NCBI RefSeq assembly: GCF_018130215.1
Contig: NZ_JAFCKQ010000008.1
Location: 124,001-188,000 of the forward strand
Source: Bradyrhizobium jicamae
GTDB taxonomy: Bacteria; Pseudomonadota; Alphaproteobacteria; Rhizobiales; Xanthobacteraceae
Direction of reading: 5' to 3'
Length of the DNA: 64,000 bases
Part shown: positions 63,601-64,000 of the stretch, in pieces
How the letters are laid out: each line of letters opens with the position of its first letter
How positions within the stretch are numbered: the first letter of the stretch is position 1
Position numbers and translations under genes: made by a program
The notes under the pieces: generated by a model
The model's input: the letters and a program-made list of their open reading frames with translations, nothing else
What the model was told of the DNA's origin: nothing
Database searches by the model: none

Positions 63601-64000
63601 GCGGGCCGCTGGCCGGCATGCGCGTCGTCGAGATGGCGGGCATTGGTCCCGGCCCATTCTGCGCCATGCTGCTCGCCGATCTCGGCGCAGAAGTCGTGCG
63701 CGTACGCCGGCCAGGCGGCACCATGTTCGACACGGAGCCGCGTTTCGACGTGACGGCACGGGGTTGCCGCTTCGTCGATCTCGACCTGCGCAAGAGCGAC
63801 GCCGTCGCGAGCGCTCTCGCTCTGATCGAGAAGGCCGAAGTCCTGATCGAGGGCTATCGTCCCGGCGTGATGGAGCGTTTGGGACTCGGGCCCGCGATCT
63901 GCCTGGATCGCAATCCGCGGCTGGTCTACGGACGCATGACCGGTTGGGGTCAGGACGGACCGCTCGCACAGCGTGCCGGGCACGATATCAACTACATCGC
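63597..64000 (+). CDS. CaiB/BaiF-type CoA transferase or acyl-CoA racemase, 3' end outside window
   Basis: The first ~134 residues are seen. They show the class III CoA-transferase start: [37 protein letters not shown], the [14 protein letters not shown] segment, [24 protein letters not shown] sequence ([16 protein letters not shown]) and [17 protein letters not shown] with NYIA following. G-P-G-P-F-C-A is typical of alpha-methylacyl-CoA racemases, which keep the same fold, and [20 protein letters not shown] is also racemase-like. The gene overlaps the ligase gene by four bases (ATGA). A racemase acting on a 2-methyl-branched acyl-CoA is therefore the favoured reading. Confidence 0.85.
   Translation, partial: MSGPLAGMRVVEMAGIGPGPFCAMLLADLGAEVVRVRRPGGTMFDTEPRFDVTARGCRFVDLDLRKSDAVASALALIEKAEVLIEGYRPGVMERLGLGPAICLDRNPRLVYGRMTGWGQDGPLAQRAGHDINYI

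Noticed and set aside
1..64000. CRISPR arrays, tRNA or rRNA genes, transposases
   Set aside because: No regularly spaced repeats, no tRNA-like cloverleaf signals, and no transposase or integrase frames were seen on reading the window.

Overview
The window looks like chromosomal DNA of a GC-rich alphaproteobacterium of the Bradyrhizobium / Rhodopseudomonas group (Nitrobacteraceae). This rests on gene content (FixK- and NnrR-type regulators, NirK with NirV, NnrS, HemN), on the amide-uptake operon, and on the expansion of Leu/Ile/Val-type (LIV) substrate-binding proteins. It is an inference from protein families, not from a database search.

Region 1 (1-12.8 kb) is a low-oxygen and denitrification island. 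It runs from a universal stress protein (cut by the window edge), a c-type cytochrome, a CBS-BON protein and FixK, through a leftward operon nnrS - membrane protein - DUF2249 - DUF59 - ccoG, to nnrR, the copper nitrite reductase gene nirK, nirV and hemN. Four 14-bp FNR/NnrR-type palindromes sit upstream of nnrS, nnrR, nirK and hemN, so the island reads as one NO/low-oxygen regulon. Neither norCB nor nos genes lie in the window.

Region 2 (12.8-27 kb) is an accessory and decaying stretch. Intact genes (a saccharopine-dehydrogenase-like reductase, an HD hydrolase, an HCCA-isomerase-like protein, an MFS exporter, an EamA exporter with a divergent Lrp/AsnC regulator) are mixed with remnants of ABC_sub_bind, DUF808 and DeoR genes. 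It also holds several very small genes: three single-helix membrane ORFs, a 59-residue winged-helix-like protein with a GTG start, and a 47-residue helix-turn-helix ORF.

Region 3 (27-37.2 kb) is one leftward operon for short-chain amides or nitriles: amiC-amiR (ligand sensor and ANTAR antiterminator), a UrtABCDE-type transporter, formamidase, a double nitrilase-fold protein whose second half lacks the catalytic cysteine, and an SDR dehydrogenase. A classical intrinsic terminator lies just upstream of amiC, as expected if AmiR works by antitermination.

Region 4 (37.4-40.3 kb) is a small insert: LysR, a frameshifted fatty-acid hydroxylase / sterol desaturase of different codon style, and a Bfd-like ferredoxin.

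Region 5 (40.3-64 kb) is a large acid-CoA catabolic cluster. A leftward operon encodes an FMN reductase, an acyl-CoA ligase, an HpaB-type flavin monooxygenase and a fused two-domain acyl-CoA dehydrogenase. It is flanked by a TetR gene and two substrate-binding proteins that share a CATAAC-N4-GTTATG-type operator. A second TetR gene and operator separate a leftward ligase - carboxyltransferase - biotinyl carrier group from a rightward operon of binding protein, LivH, LivM-LivG fusion, LivF, a second carboxyltransferase, another binding protein, another ligase and a CaiB-type CoA transferase (cut by the window end). Duplicated carboxyltransferases and ligases with a stand-alone biotinyl protein, but no biotin carboxylase, make this the best candidate for an undescribed pathway.
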